From a virus: a stretch of 41,911 nucleotides of DNA. The stretch is taken from positions 1 to 41,911 of IMG/VR virus record IMGVR_UViG_3300036857_000157. One strand, given 5' to 3'. This document shows, piece by piece, positions 20,499 through 29,440 of the stretch. Position 1 is the stretch's first letter. Every line of letters starts with the position of its first letter. The notes beneath the pieces were generated by a model that worked only from the letters and a program-made list of their open reading frames with translations, made no database searches and was not told where the DNA came from. Both the position numbers and the translations under genes were made by a program.

Positions 20499-20612
20499 CG
20501 CGGAGAGCCGGACTTACTCCCCGCGTCGTGGCGCATTACCACGGTTGCGACCCCAATGGGGCTACGCGGGACGCCTTTGCAGCCGACGTTACGAGCGTCG
20601 GCGCTCTCCGCG
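20499..20612. repeat. Inverted repeat between terS and terL
   Basis: CGCGGAGAGC (20499-20508) is complementary to GCTCTCCGCG (20603-20612). CCGACG/CGTCGG forms a nested hairpin at 20583-20601. Both arms lie outside the confident terS and terL coding sequences. Possible mRNA structure or packaging element. Confidence 0.55.
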
Positions 20613-20628
20613 ACGCGGAGCCTACCAA

Positions 20629-22149
20629 GTGAGTGACTACGGCGCATACGAGTGGACGGAGGTTGACGCGTTCGCGACGTTCTGCCGCGACGAATGCGTG
20701 CAGTCCATCGACACGTTCGACGGTCAACCGCTCATCCTCGCGCCGTGGCAATACGCGCTGTTTGACGACGCGATGCGTTGCAACGCCGACACGGTGCCGT
20801 ATTGGAACTCCGTTGCCATCGTCCTGCCGCGCAAGAATGGTAAGACAACCATGTTGGCCGCGTACGCGCTGTACGCGCTCATGTGTCGGGAGGGGATGCC
20901 CGAAATCCTGCTCTGCGCGTCGAGCGACAAGCAAGCCGGCCGGCTGTTCGATGCGGTCGTGTCGTTTGTCGTGCGCAACCCCCGGTTGCAACGTCAACTC
21001 ATCGTCCGCGAGTGGATCGGGGAGATTAGCCGCGCCGACCGTGGCGGCAAGATTCTGCGCATGTCATCGAGCCCCGAACGGCTCCATGGCTATAACCCGT
21101 CGCTGGTCATCGCCGATGAGGTTGCGCAATGGCTGACGCCAAGTCTCCGGCGCGCGTGGGCGGCGCTCACGACGGCGGGCGGCGCGCGTCAGCTAACACA
21201 GACGTTCACCATTTCGGTTGCCGGCGCGGCGCATGAGCGCGAGGAAGGCATCCTAGGCCGGCTTATCGACGCCAACGAACGAAGCGGCGCGGTCGAGCAG
21301 AAGACGGAAGCGCTCCGTATCTCCCGCAACCACGAAGCGCGCACGCTGGTTTTCAACTACAGCGCCCCCACGGTCGAGCGCGACGATATCGACGCCATCA
21401 TGTCGGCGAACCCCGCCGACTGGATCGACCGCAGATACATCGAGCGCCAGTCGCGCAACCCCGAACTCACGGACGCCGACTTCCTGCAATTCCACGGGTG
21501 CGTGTGGAGCGCGGCCGAAGACGTGTGGCTTGCGCCCCGGCATTGGGACGATATCGAGCGCGAGGGCGACCCGATCCTCAAGGGCGAGCGCGTGGCACTT
21601 GGTTTCGACGGGTCGCGGTTCATGGACTCGACGGTCCTAGTCGCGTGCCGGCTGGAAGACGGTCTAGTGGCAGTGCTCGACGCGTGGGAGCGCCCGGAGG
21701 GCAAGGCCGGCCGTGGGTGGGAGGTCTCCGTGCCCGAGGTCAACGCCGCTATCGAGGAAGCCATGCACCGCTTCCGCGTTGTCCGGTTCTACGCCGACCC
21801 ACCCTATTGGCAGACGGAGATTGCCGCGTGGGCGCATGAGTTCGGGGACCGCATCGTCATCCCGTGGGCGACCAACCGCATGACACAAATGTCGGCAGCG
21901 GTCGAGCGCTTCCGGACCGACGCGATAGCCGGCGTCCTGTCGCACGATGGTGGCTCCCTCTTGCGCCGGCACGTTCTCTCCGCGCACATGCGCAAGGTGC
22001 GTGTCGGCTACTGGATCGAAAAGGCGTCGGCGCACTCCCCGGACAAGATCGACGCGGCGGTTGCTGCCGTGCTCGCCTACGAAGCGCGTAACGACGCCAT
22101 CGCGGCCGGCCTTGGTCGTGACCGCTCGCGCGTCCCGGTCTCGCTCTAG
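20629..22149 (+). CDS. terL: Terminase large subunit
   Basis: Encodes 506 residues from GTG 20629. The ATPase domain has Walker A in LPRKNGKTT (K72) and Walker B VIADEV (D163-E164), preceded by PWQYALFDD. The C-terminal nuclease domain shows ALGFDGSRFMDSTVLV, a later acidic VVRFYADPPYWQ and a terminal SPDKIDAAVAAVLAYEA. It cuts and translocates DNA through the portal. The family resembles terminases of actinobacterial phages that start with VQSIDTFxGQPLxL. Confidence 0.95.
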   Translation: MSDYGAYEWTEVDAFATFCRDECVQSIDTFDGQPLILAPWQYALFDDAMRCNADTVPYWNSVAIVLPRKNGKTTMLAAYALYALMCREGMPEILLCASSDKQAGRLFDAVVSFVVRNPRLQRQLIVREWIGEISRADRGGKILRMSSSPERLHGYNPSLVIADEVAQWLTPSLRRAWAALTTAGGARQLTQTFTISVAGAAHEREEGILGRLIDANERSGAVEQKTEALRISRNHEARTLVFNYSAPTVERDDIDAIMSANPADWIDRRYIERQSRNPELTDADFLQFHGCVWSAAEDVWLAPRHWDDIEREGDPILKGERVALGFDGSRFMDSTVLVACRLEDGLVAVLDAWERPEGKAGRGWEVSVPEVNAAIEEAMHRFRVVRFYADPPYWQTEIAAWAHEFGDRIVIPWATNRMTQMSAAVERFRTDAIAGVLSHDGGSLLRRHVLSAHMRKVRVGYWIEKASAHSPDKIDAAVAAVLAYEARNDAIAAGLGRDRSRVPVSL

Positions 22150-22151
22150 CT

Positions 22152-23615
22152 ATGCCCATCGTTCAACTCCTAGCGGCCATCAACGGCGGCACGCCTCAAC
22201 CGGCGGCGGAAGCGGCTCCGGATACCGTCGCCTATTGGCTGAATCGCTTGTGCGCGGCGCTCGATGAGCAAGCCGAACGCGCGATCTTCTATGAGGCGTA
22301 CTACGCCGGCGATCACCCGATGCAATTCGCTACTGCCAAGTTCCGCGAGGCATTCGGGTCGCTGTTTTCCGAGTTCGCGGACAACTGGTGTCCCGTCATC
22401 GTTGACTCATCGGTCGAGCGGTTGCAGGTGCAAGGCTTCCGCTTCGGTACGGGCGAGGACTACGAAGGCGACGATGCCGCGTGGCAAATCTGGCAAGCAA
22501 ACGAACTCGACGCCGACTCAATCTCCGCGCACTTGGAAGCCATCAAGACGGGGACCGCCTACGTCATCGTGGATGCGGGCGACCCTCCGCGAATCACCGT
22601 AGAGCATCCGTGCGAAGTCATCGTCGCGCACGAACCCGGCAACCGGCGCTTGCGCGTTGCCGCGCTCAAGCGGTGGGTCGATTACGACCGCGTGCAGCAT
22701 GCGACGGTGTATCTCCCGGAGGGGACGTACCGGTTCGTGTCGCAGAACACGGTGTCGGAGCATGCGTCGCAAGTCGTGTGGGAGCCCGATTCGCCCGAGC
22801 GCGTTGATAACCCGTTCAACCGGATTATCCCGGTACTCCCGATGCGCAACAACCCCGGCATGCTGTTGGGTGGGCGTTCGGACCTTGACCCCGTTGTCGA
22901 TATCCAAAACGCCATCAACAAGCTTGTCACGGACATGTTGGTTGCGTCGGAATATGCGGCGTTCCGGCAGCGGTGGGCAAGCGGCATCGAGATTCCGATT
23001 GACCCGGAGACCGGCCGGCCCAACGCGTCGCGTTTCCTCTCGGCGGTCTCGCGCATGTGGGTTGTCGAGGATGAGAACGCCAAATTTGGCGAGTTCGACG
23101 TAACCGATCTACAGAACTACGTCCGCGCGGTCGAAATGCTGATTCAGCACCTAGCCGCGCAGACTCGCACCCCTCCGCATTACCTCACGGCCGGCCTAGG
23201 TCAATGGCCATCGGGCGATTCGCTCAAGGCGTCCGAGACAGGATTGGTCGCGAAGGTCAAGCGCAAGCAAATCGACTTTTCGGAGGCGTGGGAGGAAGCA
23301 ATGCGCCTCGCGTTCTACGCGATGGGCGACATGACCAAGGCGCAAGCAACCGACGCCGAAGTGATTTGGGCCGATCCCGAGTTCCGTACCGAAGGCGAGC
23401 GCGTCGATGCGCTGGTCAAGATGGCGACTCTTGGCGTGCCCGAGGAAGCGCTATGGCAACGGTGGGGAGCGACCCCGCAAGAGATTGAGCGTTGGCGCGG
23501 TATGGCCAACGACCAAGCAGTCCGACAGGGAATCGCGAACGGCGCGACGCCGACGATTCCGCCCGGTACGACGGTTACCGCGACGGTGCCCGTACCGCAA
23601 ACCCCAACCCCCTAA
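22152..23615 (+). CDS. Portal protein, SPP1 gp6-like
   Basis: Encodes 487 residues, starting 2 bases after terL. It has the SPP1-type portal features: NWCPVIVDSSVERLQVQGFR, the ETGLVAKVKRKQIDFSEAWE stem region, and PPHYLTAGLGQWPSGDSLKA. A proline/threonine-rich tail ends it. It forms the dodecameric DNA channel at the capsid vertex. Scaffold and capsid genes follow in the usual order. Confidence 0.94.
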   Translation: MPIVQLLAAINGGTPQPAAEAAPDTVAYWLNRLCAALDEQAERAIFYEAYYAGDHPMQFATAKFREAFGSLFSEFADNWCPVIVDSSVERLQVQGFRFGTGEDYEGDDAAWQIWQANELDADSISAHLEAIKTGTAYVIVDAGDPPRITVEHPCEVIVAHEPGNRRLRVAALKRWVDYDRVQHATVYLPEGTYRFVSQNTVSEHASQVVWEPDSPERVDNPFNRIIPVLPMRNNPGMLLGGRSDLDPVVDIQNAINKLVTDMLVASEYAAFRQRWASGIEIPIDPETGRPNASRFLSAVSRMWVVEDENAKFGEFDVTDLQNYVRAVEMLIQHLAAQTRTPPHYLTAGLGQWPSGDSLKASETGLVAKVKRKQIDFSEAWEEAMRLAFYAMGDMTKAQATDAEVIWADPEFRTEGERVDALVKMATLGVPEEALWQRWGATPQEIERWRGMANDQAVRQGIANGATPTIPPGTTVTATVPVPQTPTP

Positions 23616-23624
23616 TAGGACGCG

Positions 23625-24188
23625 ATGACCGAACAGGGAACGGCACCCGCGACGGGTGCCGAAACGCCGGCCGGAGAGGGCGCGAAGCCCGACCAGCCAA
23701 CTTCCGCTACCCCGGAGCCCGTGCGCGATGCCGGCACCGGGGGCGACCCCGACGCCGAACAGGACGCGCGCGACGCGCAACTGGCATCGGAGGAAGTCTT
23801 GCGAGCGCTCCGGTCGGAGCGACGCCGCAACCGCGAACTAGAGCGAGAGACCAAGGCGTTCCGCGATGCCGCGAAAGCGGCGGAGGACGCCGGCAAGTCC
23901 GACATGCAACGTGTGACCGAGGAACGGGACGCACTGCTTGCACGCGTTTCTGAAATGGAGCGCGCGAAGCAAGCCGTAGACGTGGCAACCGAATTCGGCG
24001 TACACGAATGGGCGGACGAACTCGCGAAGGATGAGGACACGCGCGCGATGCGTGCCCACGCTCAACGAATCCGTGACCGGTTGGGGCGAACCTCACCCGG
24101 CATGGACGGAGGCGTTCGCGGCATGGGCGTTCCGCCTAGCCCGCAAGGCATGGACGACATGATTCGTGCGGGAGTAAGGCGTCAGTAG
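23625..24188 (+). CDS. Scaffolding protein
   Basis: Encodes 187 residues. A disordered Gly/Ala/Pro/Thr-rich N-terminus (1-50) is followed by a long charged coiled coil (RALRSERRRNRELERETKAF; VTEERDALLARVSEMERAKQ). A short C-terminal end follows (GMDDMIRAGVRRQ). Position between portal and capsid and the composition are typical of phage scaffolds. No protease motif is visible, and none was recognised nearby. Confidence 0.85.
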   Translation: MTEQGTAPATGAETPAGEGAKPDQPTSATPEPVRDAGTGGDPDAEQDARDAQLASEEVLRALRSERRRNRELERETKAFRDAAKAAEDAGKSDMQRVTEERDALLARVSEMERAKQAVDVATEFGVHEWADELAKDEDTRAMRAHAQRIRDRLGRTSPGMDGGVRGMGVPPSPQGMDDMIRAGVRRQ

Positions 24189-24221
24189 CTAGCAACTACC
24201 GACGCGAAAGGAAGTGCCGGC

Positions 24222-25163
24222 ATGGCCGGCGTTTACGACTCAATGATTACGCGCGGCGATGCCGCGCCGCTGATTCCGGAGCAAGAGGCTACGGAAATCA
24301 TCAAGGCGGTTCCGCAAGCTTCGGCTGCAATGTCGCTGCTTCGGTCCGTCCGCATGTCTACCAAGGTTCTGACGCAACCGGTCCTTGGTTCGTTTCCGCT
24401 CGCCTATTGGGTGAACGGGGATACCGGTCTCAAGCAGACGACGGACGTTCTGTGGAACGGCATTACGTTGACCGCCGAGGAAATCGCGGTCATCGTGCCA
24501 ATCCCGGAAGCCGTCATTGCCGATTCGGCCTACCCGATTTGGGCGGAGGTTCGCCCGCTGCTCGCGGAGGCAATTGGCATCAAGCTTGACCAAGCGGTGT
24601 TCTCCGGCATCGACAAGCCGGCAACGTGGCCCGCTGCCATCGCGCCGGCAGCGGTTGCGGCCGGCAATGAGAACACGGCCGATAGCACGCCGGAGCAAGG
24701 CGGCATGGCCAACGACCTGCTCGAAACGTTCGATGACGTGGAAGAGGACGGATACGACGTTACGGGCATCGCGGCACGCCGCACCATTCGCGGCGCGCTC
24801 CGCAAGTCGCGCGACACGACGGGGCAAAAGCTGCTCGACGTGTCCACGGGCGAGGTCGAGGGAGTGCCCATCAACTACGTGGGCGCGGGTGTCTTCGATG
24901 ACACAACGCTTGCCATTGCCGGGGACTGGACGATGGCCATTCTCGGCGTGCGGCAGGACTTGACGTGGAAGATGCTGGACCAAGCCGTCATCACAGACGA
25001 TACCGGCAAGGTTCTACTCAACCTCCCGCAGCAAGACTCCGTTGCCATGCGCGTTGTCGCGCGCTTCGGCTACGCGCTCGCGGCACCGATCACCCGTGTG
25101 GAGTCCGACAACACGGGCGACCCGTTCCCGTTCGCGGTTCTCCATCCGGCCGCAACGCCGTAA
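24222..25163 (+). CDS. Major capsid protein, HK97 fold
   Basis: Encodes 313 residues with ribosome site GCGAAAGGAAG. It has HK97-type elements: an N-terminal arm (LIPEQEATEIIKAVPQASAA, MSLLRSVRMSTKVLTQPVLG), the E-loop/spine region (LTAEEIAVIVPIPEAVIADS) and the P-domain (LTWKMLDQAVITDDTGKVLL). A C-terminal VAMRVVARFGYALAAP strand follows. The length fits the smaller members that use a separate scaffold. It builds the icosahedral shell. Confidence 0.94.
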   Translation: MAGVYDSMITRGDAAPLIPEQEATEIIKAVPQASAAMSLLRSVRMSTKVLTQPVLGSFPLAYWVNGDTGLKQTTDVLWNGITLTAEEIAVIVPIPEAVIADSAYPIWAEVRPLLAEAIGIKLDQAVFSGIDKPATWPAAIAPAAVAAGNENTADSTPEQGGMANDLLETFDDVEEDGYDVTGIAARRTIRGALRKSRDTTGQKLLDVSTGEVEGVPINYVGAGVFDDTTLAIAGDWTMAILGVRQDLTWKMLDQAVITDDTGKVLLNLPQQDSVAMRVVARFGYALAAPITRVESDNTGDPFPFAVLHPAATP

Positions 25164-25176
25164 GGGAATTCCCATC

Positions 25177-25788
25177 GTGTCCGGGTCCGCTCCCGACACG
25201 TCGCGCCAGCGCCCCTCTGTTGAGGACGTGGCCACGCTGTTGCGTGCGCGCACGAAGGATGCAGAGGGGCGCGAGGTCGGCACCTTCAACGAAGACACGC
25301 GCCCGACGGCCGAAGATGTGGAGACCCACATTGACGCCGCCATGGGGTTGGTTGGCGTGCGCTTCCCCGGCGATATCCCCGATGAGTTTGGGCCGGCCTT
25401 CGCCTCGCTTGTCGCGTATCGCGCGGCAATGCGCATAGAGAAAAGCTACTTCCCCGAGCAGGTTCGCTCCGAGCGCTCGCCATACGAGGAACTACGCCAA
25501 GAGTACGTTGACGATTTGCAAGCGCTGGTTGACGCCATGGAGGGCGCAACCGATGACCCATGGGGCACTCCCGGCCGGCGCGCATGGTCGGAACCCACAC
25601 CGACGTTCCTGCGCGTCTACGGGTCCGGTTGGGGATGGTGGGACTCACCCTTCCCGCCCGGTTTCGATCATTGGCCCGAACCGGAGAACCCCGCCAATTG
25701 GCAGAACCCCTTTCAACCCCCGCGTGAACCGCCGCTGCCGGAAGACCTTCCGGTAGGTGATGAACCGGCGAGTGGGTGGCCGGCGTGA
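25177..25788 (+). CDS. Head-tail connector (adaptor) with Trp/Pro-rich tail
   Basis: Encodes 203 residues from GTG 25177, with a weak GGGAA upstream. The first 120 residues are helical (EDVATLLRARTKDAEGREVG; FGPAFASLVAYRAAMRIEKS), as in adaptor proteins that follow capsid genes. The last 60 residues are unusual, rich in Trp, Pro and Phe (GWGWWDSPFPPGFDHWPEP), with no known connector counterpart in my memory. Confidence 0.78.
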   Translation: MSGSAPDTSRQRPSVEDVATLLRARTKDAEGREVGTFNEDTRPTAEDVETHIDAAMGLVGVRFPGDIPDEFGPAFASLVAYRAAMRIEKSYFPEQVRSERSPYEELRQEYVDDLQALVDAMEGATDDPWGTPGRRAWSEPTPTFLRVYGSGWGWWDSPFPPGFDHWPEPENPANWQNPFQPPREPPLPEDLPVGDEPASGWPA

Positions 25789-26129
25789 GGGCGAAGGTCG
25801 AGACCGACTCGCGCGCGGCAGAGCGCATGCTGACCAATCTTGGCAACGCGGCGCACGAACAAAAGCCGGTCATGGCGCGCATGGCGCAGGACACGGCTAA
25901 GCGCATTACCGGTATCCCCGTAGACACCGGAGCCCTTGAGCAGTCGGTTGGCGTGCTGCTAGCCGAAGCGCACGGCTTCGTGGTCGGGACCAAAGGCGTG
26001 CCGTATGCACGCTACGTCTTCCGTGGGACTCGCTATGTGTCGGCTCAACCGCCGAAGGTTCCCTCCGACGTTGGGGCACGCACGGCGCATGCCGTTGGCT
26101 CCAACCTCATGCACGCCGCCCGCCGATGA
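25785..26129 (+). CDS. HK97 gp10-like head-tail / tail completion protein
   Basis: Encodes 114 residues. GTG 25785 overlaps the stop (GTGA); GTG 25776 is an alternative. It shows the gp10-type pattern: an N-terminal helix with RAAERMLTNLGNAAHEQKPV, then PVDTGALEQSVGVLLAEAHG and VGTKGVPYARYVFRGTRYV. Such proteins join or complete the neck and tail. Confidence 0.8.
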   Translation: MRAKVETDSRAAERMLTNLGNAAHEQKPVMARMAQDTAKRITGIPVDTGALEQSVGVLLAEAHGFVVGTKGVPYARYVFRGTRYVSAQPPKVPSDVGARTAHAVGSNLMHAARR

Positions 26130-26833
26130 GTGCCATAGACGTTAGGTCCGTGTTCGGCCGGCTGGTCGGCGCGCACCATGTTGAAAACGCTGTCGTCAAC
26201 CTGCTCGATACGTGGGTTGACGAATACCTCGCGCAGGTTGAGCGCATTTCCTCCGAGGAAGTCAACTCGATACAGCGCCCCCGCGCGGTCCGGGTCAGTA
26301 GCGAGCAAGAGAAGATGCCGGAAGATCAAACCCCGGCGCTCATCGTCGCTTCGCCCGGTCTCACCGATACCCCGTGGACCGAAGGTCCCGATAAGTACAC
26401 GGCACGTTGGGACATTGAGGTTGGCTTGGTCGTGTCCGCGAAAGGGATCACGGAATACGGCTCCCCGCGTGCGCTCCGACTGGCGCGCATGTATGCGCTA
26501 GCGGTTCGCGCCATTGTCGTGCAACAGGTAGACGCGGATGGCGTCCTATTTCGGCGTGACTGGATAGACGAACGTTACGACACGTTGGATTCGATAGATG
26601 ACCGCACCATTTGCCTCTCGCGCGTGCGGTTCTCCATCGAGGTTCCCGACACGCTCACGCGCTCCGATGGTCCGCTTGAGCCCGGAACCGGTCCGTTCCC
26701 CGAACCGGCACCGGATTGGCCGGTCGCGATTGACGCGGACATTGAGGTTCAAAAGTACCCCCTAACGGAGGATTTCGACAGTGAGGCGACTCCTATCGAA
26801 ACACGCCGAACTTATCGGCGGAACGATGGTTGA
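26126..26833 (+). CDS. Putative tail terminator / neck protein
   Basis: Encodes 235 residues with ATGA overlap. N-terminal VENAVVNLLDTWVDEYLAQV is followed by a strand-rich domain (ALIVASPGLTD, RWDIEVGLVVSAKG). A proline-rich C-terminal extension follows (LEPGTGPFPEPAPDWPVAID). Position directly before the sheath and the fold pattern fit a terminator capping the tail tube. Direct homology is not recognised. Confidence 0.68.
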   Translation: MSAIDVRSVFGRLVGAHHVENAVVNLLDTWVDEYLAQVERISSEEVNSIQRPRAVRVSSEQEKMPEDQTPALIVASPGLTDTPWTEGPDKYTARWDIEVGLVVSAKGITEYGSPRALRLARMYALAVRAIVVQQVDADGVLFRRDWIDERYDTLDSIDDRTICLSRVRFSIEVPDTLTRSDGPLEPGTGPFPEPAPDWPVAIDADIEVQKYPLTEDFDSEATPIETRRTYRRNDG

Positions 26834-26966
26834 ACCCGGCGCAGAGTTTGACGAATCCAACGCGGATGAGGTCACGCTAAAGCGCTTGGAAAAGGCCGGC
26901 CTATTGGGCGATGCAGCAAAGCCGGCGTCTAAGTCTGCGGCTTCCAAGACGGAGGACAAGAGCTAA
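26781..26966 (+). CDS. Small protein before the sheath, 61 aa
   Basis: GTG 26781 has GGAGGA eight bases upstream and overlaps the previous gene by 53 bases. N-terminal MRRLLSKHAELIGGTMVEPG and KRLEKAGLLGDA resemble the short proteins often encoded just before phage sheath genes. The tail is Lys/Ser/Ala-rich. The stop shares a base with the sheath start. Confidence 0.7.
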   Translation: MRRLLSKHAELIGGTMVEPGAEFDESNADEVTLKRLEKAGLLGDAAKPASKSAASKTEDKS

Positions 26967-28420
26967 TGCCGCGACCCGGAACGGACGTAATCATCACAGA
27001 CGGTTCCGGCCCGAGCGCTGCCGTGCTCGACACGGGACAAGCGTTCATGGTCGGAGTGACCGAACGTGGGCCAACCGACGAAGCGCTCAAGCTGGTTTCG
27101 CTTCGGCGCTACGAAGCCGCGTATGGGGAACGCGAAGGTGGCTCCCTCATGTACGACGCGGTTAGCGCGTATTTCTCCGAAGGCGGAGGCGTGCTCTACG
27201 TGTCGCGCCTGTCCGGTCCCGATGCGGTGCCGGCCACTATCGCGTTCGGAAGCCTCACGGCCAACGCGAGTTCCCCCGGCGAGTGGGGCAACGATGTGAC
27301 GGTCTCATCCGTCGCGCCGGTCACGTCCGCTGAGACCCTTGCGGCCGAACTCGCGGCCGGCGAAGGCGTGGTCGTGGTCGTTGAGTACCAGGACGTGCCC
27401 GTAGAGCGGTCTCCCGTCCTGTCTGACGCCGATGCGCTGGTCGCGTGGGCCGACAAGTCGTCGGCGTTCGTGCGCTTCGTCAAGGGCGCGGACAACGTGA
27501 TCCCGCCGGCCGGCACGACCGCCGACCTTGCCGGCGGCGTCGATGACACGACGGTTGATGGCGACACCGTGACGGCGGCGCTTGAGCGGTTCGACTACGC
27601 GCTTGGTCCGGGGCAAGTGCTCGCGCCCGGACTGGTCAACGATGAGGTCCACACGGCGGTGCTCGCGCACGTCAACACTGCCAAGCGCGTGGCCGTGCTC
27701 GACGCGCCCGACGACGCCGACCCCACCGCGTTGGGCGCGAGCGTTCAGGCGCTCTACGGAATCACGGGCGTGCGCTTCGCGTCGTTGTGGGGGCCATGGG
27801 CGGTCTACCCCGGACCCGTGAGCCCCACAACCGTGGTCATGCCCTACAGCCCGATTGCGGCCGGCCTCATCGCACGGCTCGACCGCTTCGGGAACCCCAA
27901 CGCGGCAGCGGCGGGTGCCGATGGTATCTCGCGGTTGGCCGTGGGGTTGGCGCAGAATTACACGGACGTTCAGCGCGAAGCGCTCAACGAAATGGGCGTT
28001 TGCCTCGCCAAACCGGTCTATGGCGACATTCGCTCCTACGGTTTCCGCACGGCAGCGGGACCGGACGATGACAATTGGCTTTGGTTCTCCAATAGCCGGG
28101 TCATCATGGCAATTGCGCACGAATGCGACGCGGCCGGAGAGGACTTTGTTCTCAAGCAGATTGACGGACGGGGACACCTGTTCTCCCGGCTCAATGCTCG
28201 CCTTCGCGGCATTTGCCAACGGTATTACGACATGGACGCGCTGTTTGGGGAGACCCCGGCGGACGCGTACGACGTTGACACGGGACCCGGCGTCAACACA
28301 ACCGAGACCATCAAGAACGGTGAAATTCACGCCATCGTGAAGGTCAAGTGTTCGCCCGCCGCTGAGTGGGTGGTCATCGAGGTTGTGAAGGTCCCGATTG
28401 ACCGCGCTATCGCGGCATAG
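26966..28420 (+). CDS. Contractile tail sheath protein
   Basis: Encodes 484 residues. The protein matches the XkdK/FI-type sheath: MPRPGTDVIITDGSGPSAAV at the start, AFMVGVTERGPTDEA, YDAVSAYFSEGGGVLYVSRL, an SSLWGPWAVYPGP-like segment and a C-terminal ETIKNGEIHAIVKVKCSPAA. The sheath contracts on infection and defines this phage as a myovirus. The length is typical for small contractile systems. The next gene is the tube. Confidence 0.95.
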   Translation: MPRPGTDVIITDGSGPSAAVLDTGQAFMVGVTERGPTDEALKLVSLRRYEAAYGEREGGSLMYDAVSAYFSEGGGVLYVSRLSGPDAVPATIAFGSLTANASSPGEWGNDVTVSSVAPVTSAETLAAELAAGEGVVVVVEYQDVPVERSPVLSDADALVAWADKSSAFVRFVKGADNVIPPAGTTADLAGGVDDTTVDGDTVTAALERFDYALGPGQVLAPGLVNDEVHTAVLAHVNTAKRVAVLDAPDDADPTALGASVQALYGITGVRFASLWGPWAVYPGPVSPTTVVMPYSPIAAGLIARLDRFGNPNAAAAGADGISRLAVGLAQNYTDVQREALNEMGVCLAKPVYGDIRSYGFRTAAGPDDDNWLWFSNSRVIMAIAHECDAAGEDFVLKQIDGRGHLFSRLNARLRGICQRYYDMDALFGETPADAYDVDTGPGVNTTETIKNGEIHAIVKVKCSPAAEWVVIEVVKVPIDRAIAA

Positions 28421-28433
28421 ACCAACCACGCAT

Positions 28434-28479
28434 GCCACCCCGGCGGCGTTACGGGAAGGTCTACGCCGCTAGGGGTGGC
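28434..28479 (+). terminator. Strong hairpin between sheath and tube genes
   Basis: GCCACCCC (28434-28441) pairs with GGGGTGGC (28472-28479), and inner GCGGCG (28443-28448) with CGCCGC (28464-28469). It has a 15-base loop and no U-tract. It may be a partial terminator or RNA stabiliser that sets sheath to tube dosage. Confidence 0.68.
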
Positions 28480-28496
28480 TCCCTCATGGAGGCACC

Positions 28497-28922
28497 ATGC
28501 CGAACACGGCTCCCACGCGGGAAGATACGTGGCTAACCTCCCTCGCCATCGACGGTCGCGATCTTGAGATTTGGGACCGTTGGTCCGGCGGCGAAATCGA
28601 CTCTGACGAATCGAAGTATCGCCCCGGCGGAATGGCCGCTGAGATTAGCCTAGGCGGAACCCGCACGGTCGGGAACATCACCATTGGCCGGAACTATGAC
28701 TATCTCCGCGATCACCCTATCGTCCCTTGGCTCATTTCGAGGGTCGGCGCTGGTCGCGGCGTCCTAGGTCGGCAACCGCTCGATATCAACGGCAGCCCGC
28801 AAGGTGCGCCGCTTACCTACACGGGCACGCTCAAGGCGGTGACCCCGCCGGATATCGACTCAACGTCGAATGACCCCGCCATCTTGGAACTTGAGTTCAC
28901 GCTAGACGGGTATCCGGCATGA
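28497..28922 (+). CDS. Tail tube protein, XkdM-like
   Basis: Encodes 141 residues with GGAGGCACC before ATG. The pattern RWSGGEIDSDESKYRPGGMA then EISLGGTRTVGNITIGRNYD matches the XkdM/FII-type tube subunit of contractile tails. DNA passes through the tube inside the sheath. It overlaps the chaperone start by 4 bases. Confidence 0.92.
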   Translation: MPNTAPTREDTWLTSLAIDGRDLEIWDRWSGGEIDSDESKYRPGGMAAEISLGGTRTVGNITIGRNYDYLRDHPIVPWLISRVGAGRGVLGRQPLDINGSPQGAPLTYTGTLKAVTPPDIDSTSNDPAILELEFTLDGYPA

Positions 28923-29440
28923 GCGAGTTCCCGCGCATCGTGCCGGCGGGGACGACGGAGGATGAACCCGTATCGGTGCGGGAGGAATCCCCGAACTCCC
29001 TCATCGCCCGGTTGCGCGAGCGCACGGCGCGTCAACAGGAAGGGCGCACCCTGGACGTTGACGTTCCCGGCTTCGGCGGCGAATTGCTGTTGCGATTCAA
29101 GCCGCTGGACTTGACCACGCTCGACCACATCTTCGGCAACCAATCCCCGAAGTCGTCGGGCATCAATGAGACCATCGAAGCGCTCACGCGGTCGTGCGTC
29201 GGCGTGCTCGCGCGCGACGGGGACGAGTTGGTCCAGCTATCCGACGCCGAAGGTCCCGTGTTGCTAGAGGACCGGTTGGCCGTGCTGCTCGACATGCCGC
29301 ACCCCGCCGGACCGCTCACGGGGCGCGAGGTCGTGTTGGCGTTGTTCGGTGGGAACGCGTTCGCGCTAGGCGCGTTCGTGGACCGCGTTGTCACGTGGAT
29401 GGGCGACCCCGACGCGGTGCAGACACCGGGGGAAGCCTAG
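28919..29440 (+). CDS. Tail assembly chaperone, short (pre-frameshift) form
   Basis: Encodes 173 residues. Begins within the tube stop. The central domain VPGFGGELLLRFKPLDLTTL and TIEALTRSCVGVLARDG resembles the N-terminal product of frameshifted chaperone pairs that help load tape measure. It ends at TAG 29438, immediately after the run GGGGGAA. A second frame continues past the stop. Confidence 0.8.
   Translation: MSEFPRIVPAGTTEDEPVSVREESPNSLIARLRERTARQQEGRTLDVDVPGFGGELLLRFKPLDLTTLDHIFGNQSPKSSGINETIEALTRSCVGVLARDGDELVQLSDAEGPVLLEDRLAVLLDMPHPAGPLTGREVVLALFGGNAFALGAFVDRVVTWMGDPDAVQTPGEA

Noticed and set aside
27305-28438. 377-codon leftward open frame opposite the sheath gene
   Set aside because: It lies fully antisense to a recognisable sheath protein and has an Arg/His/Val-rich shadow composition.
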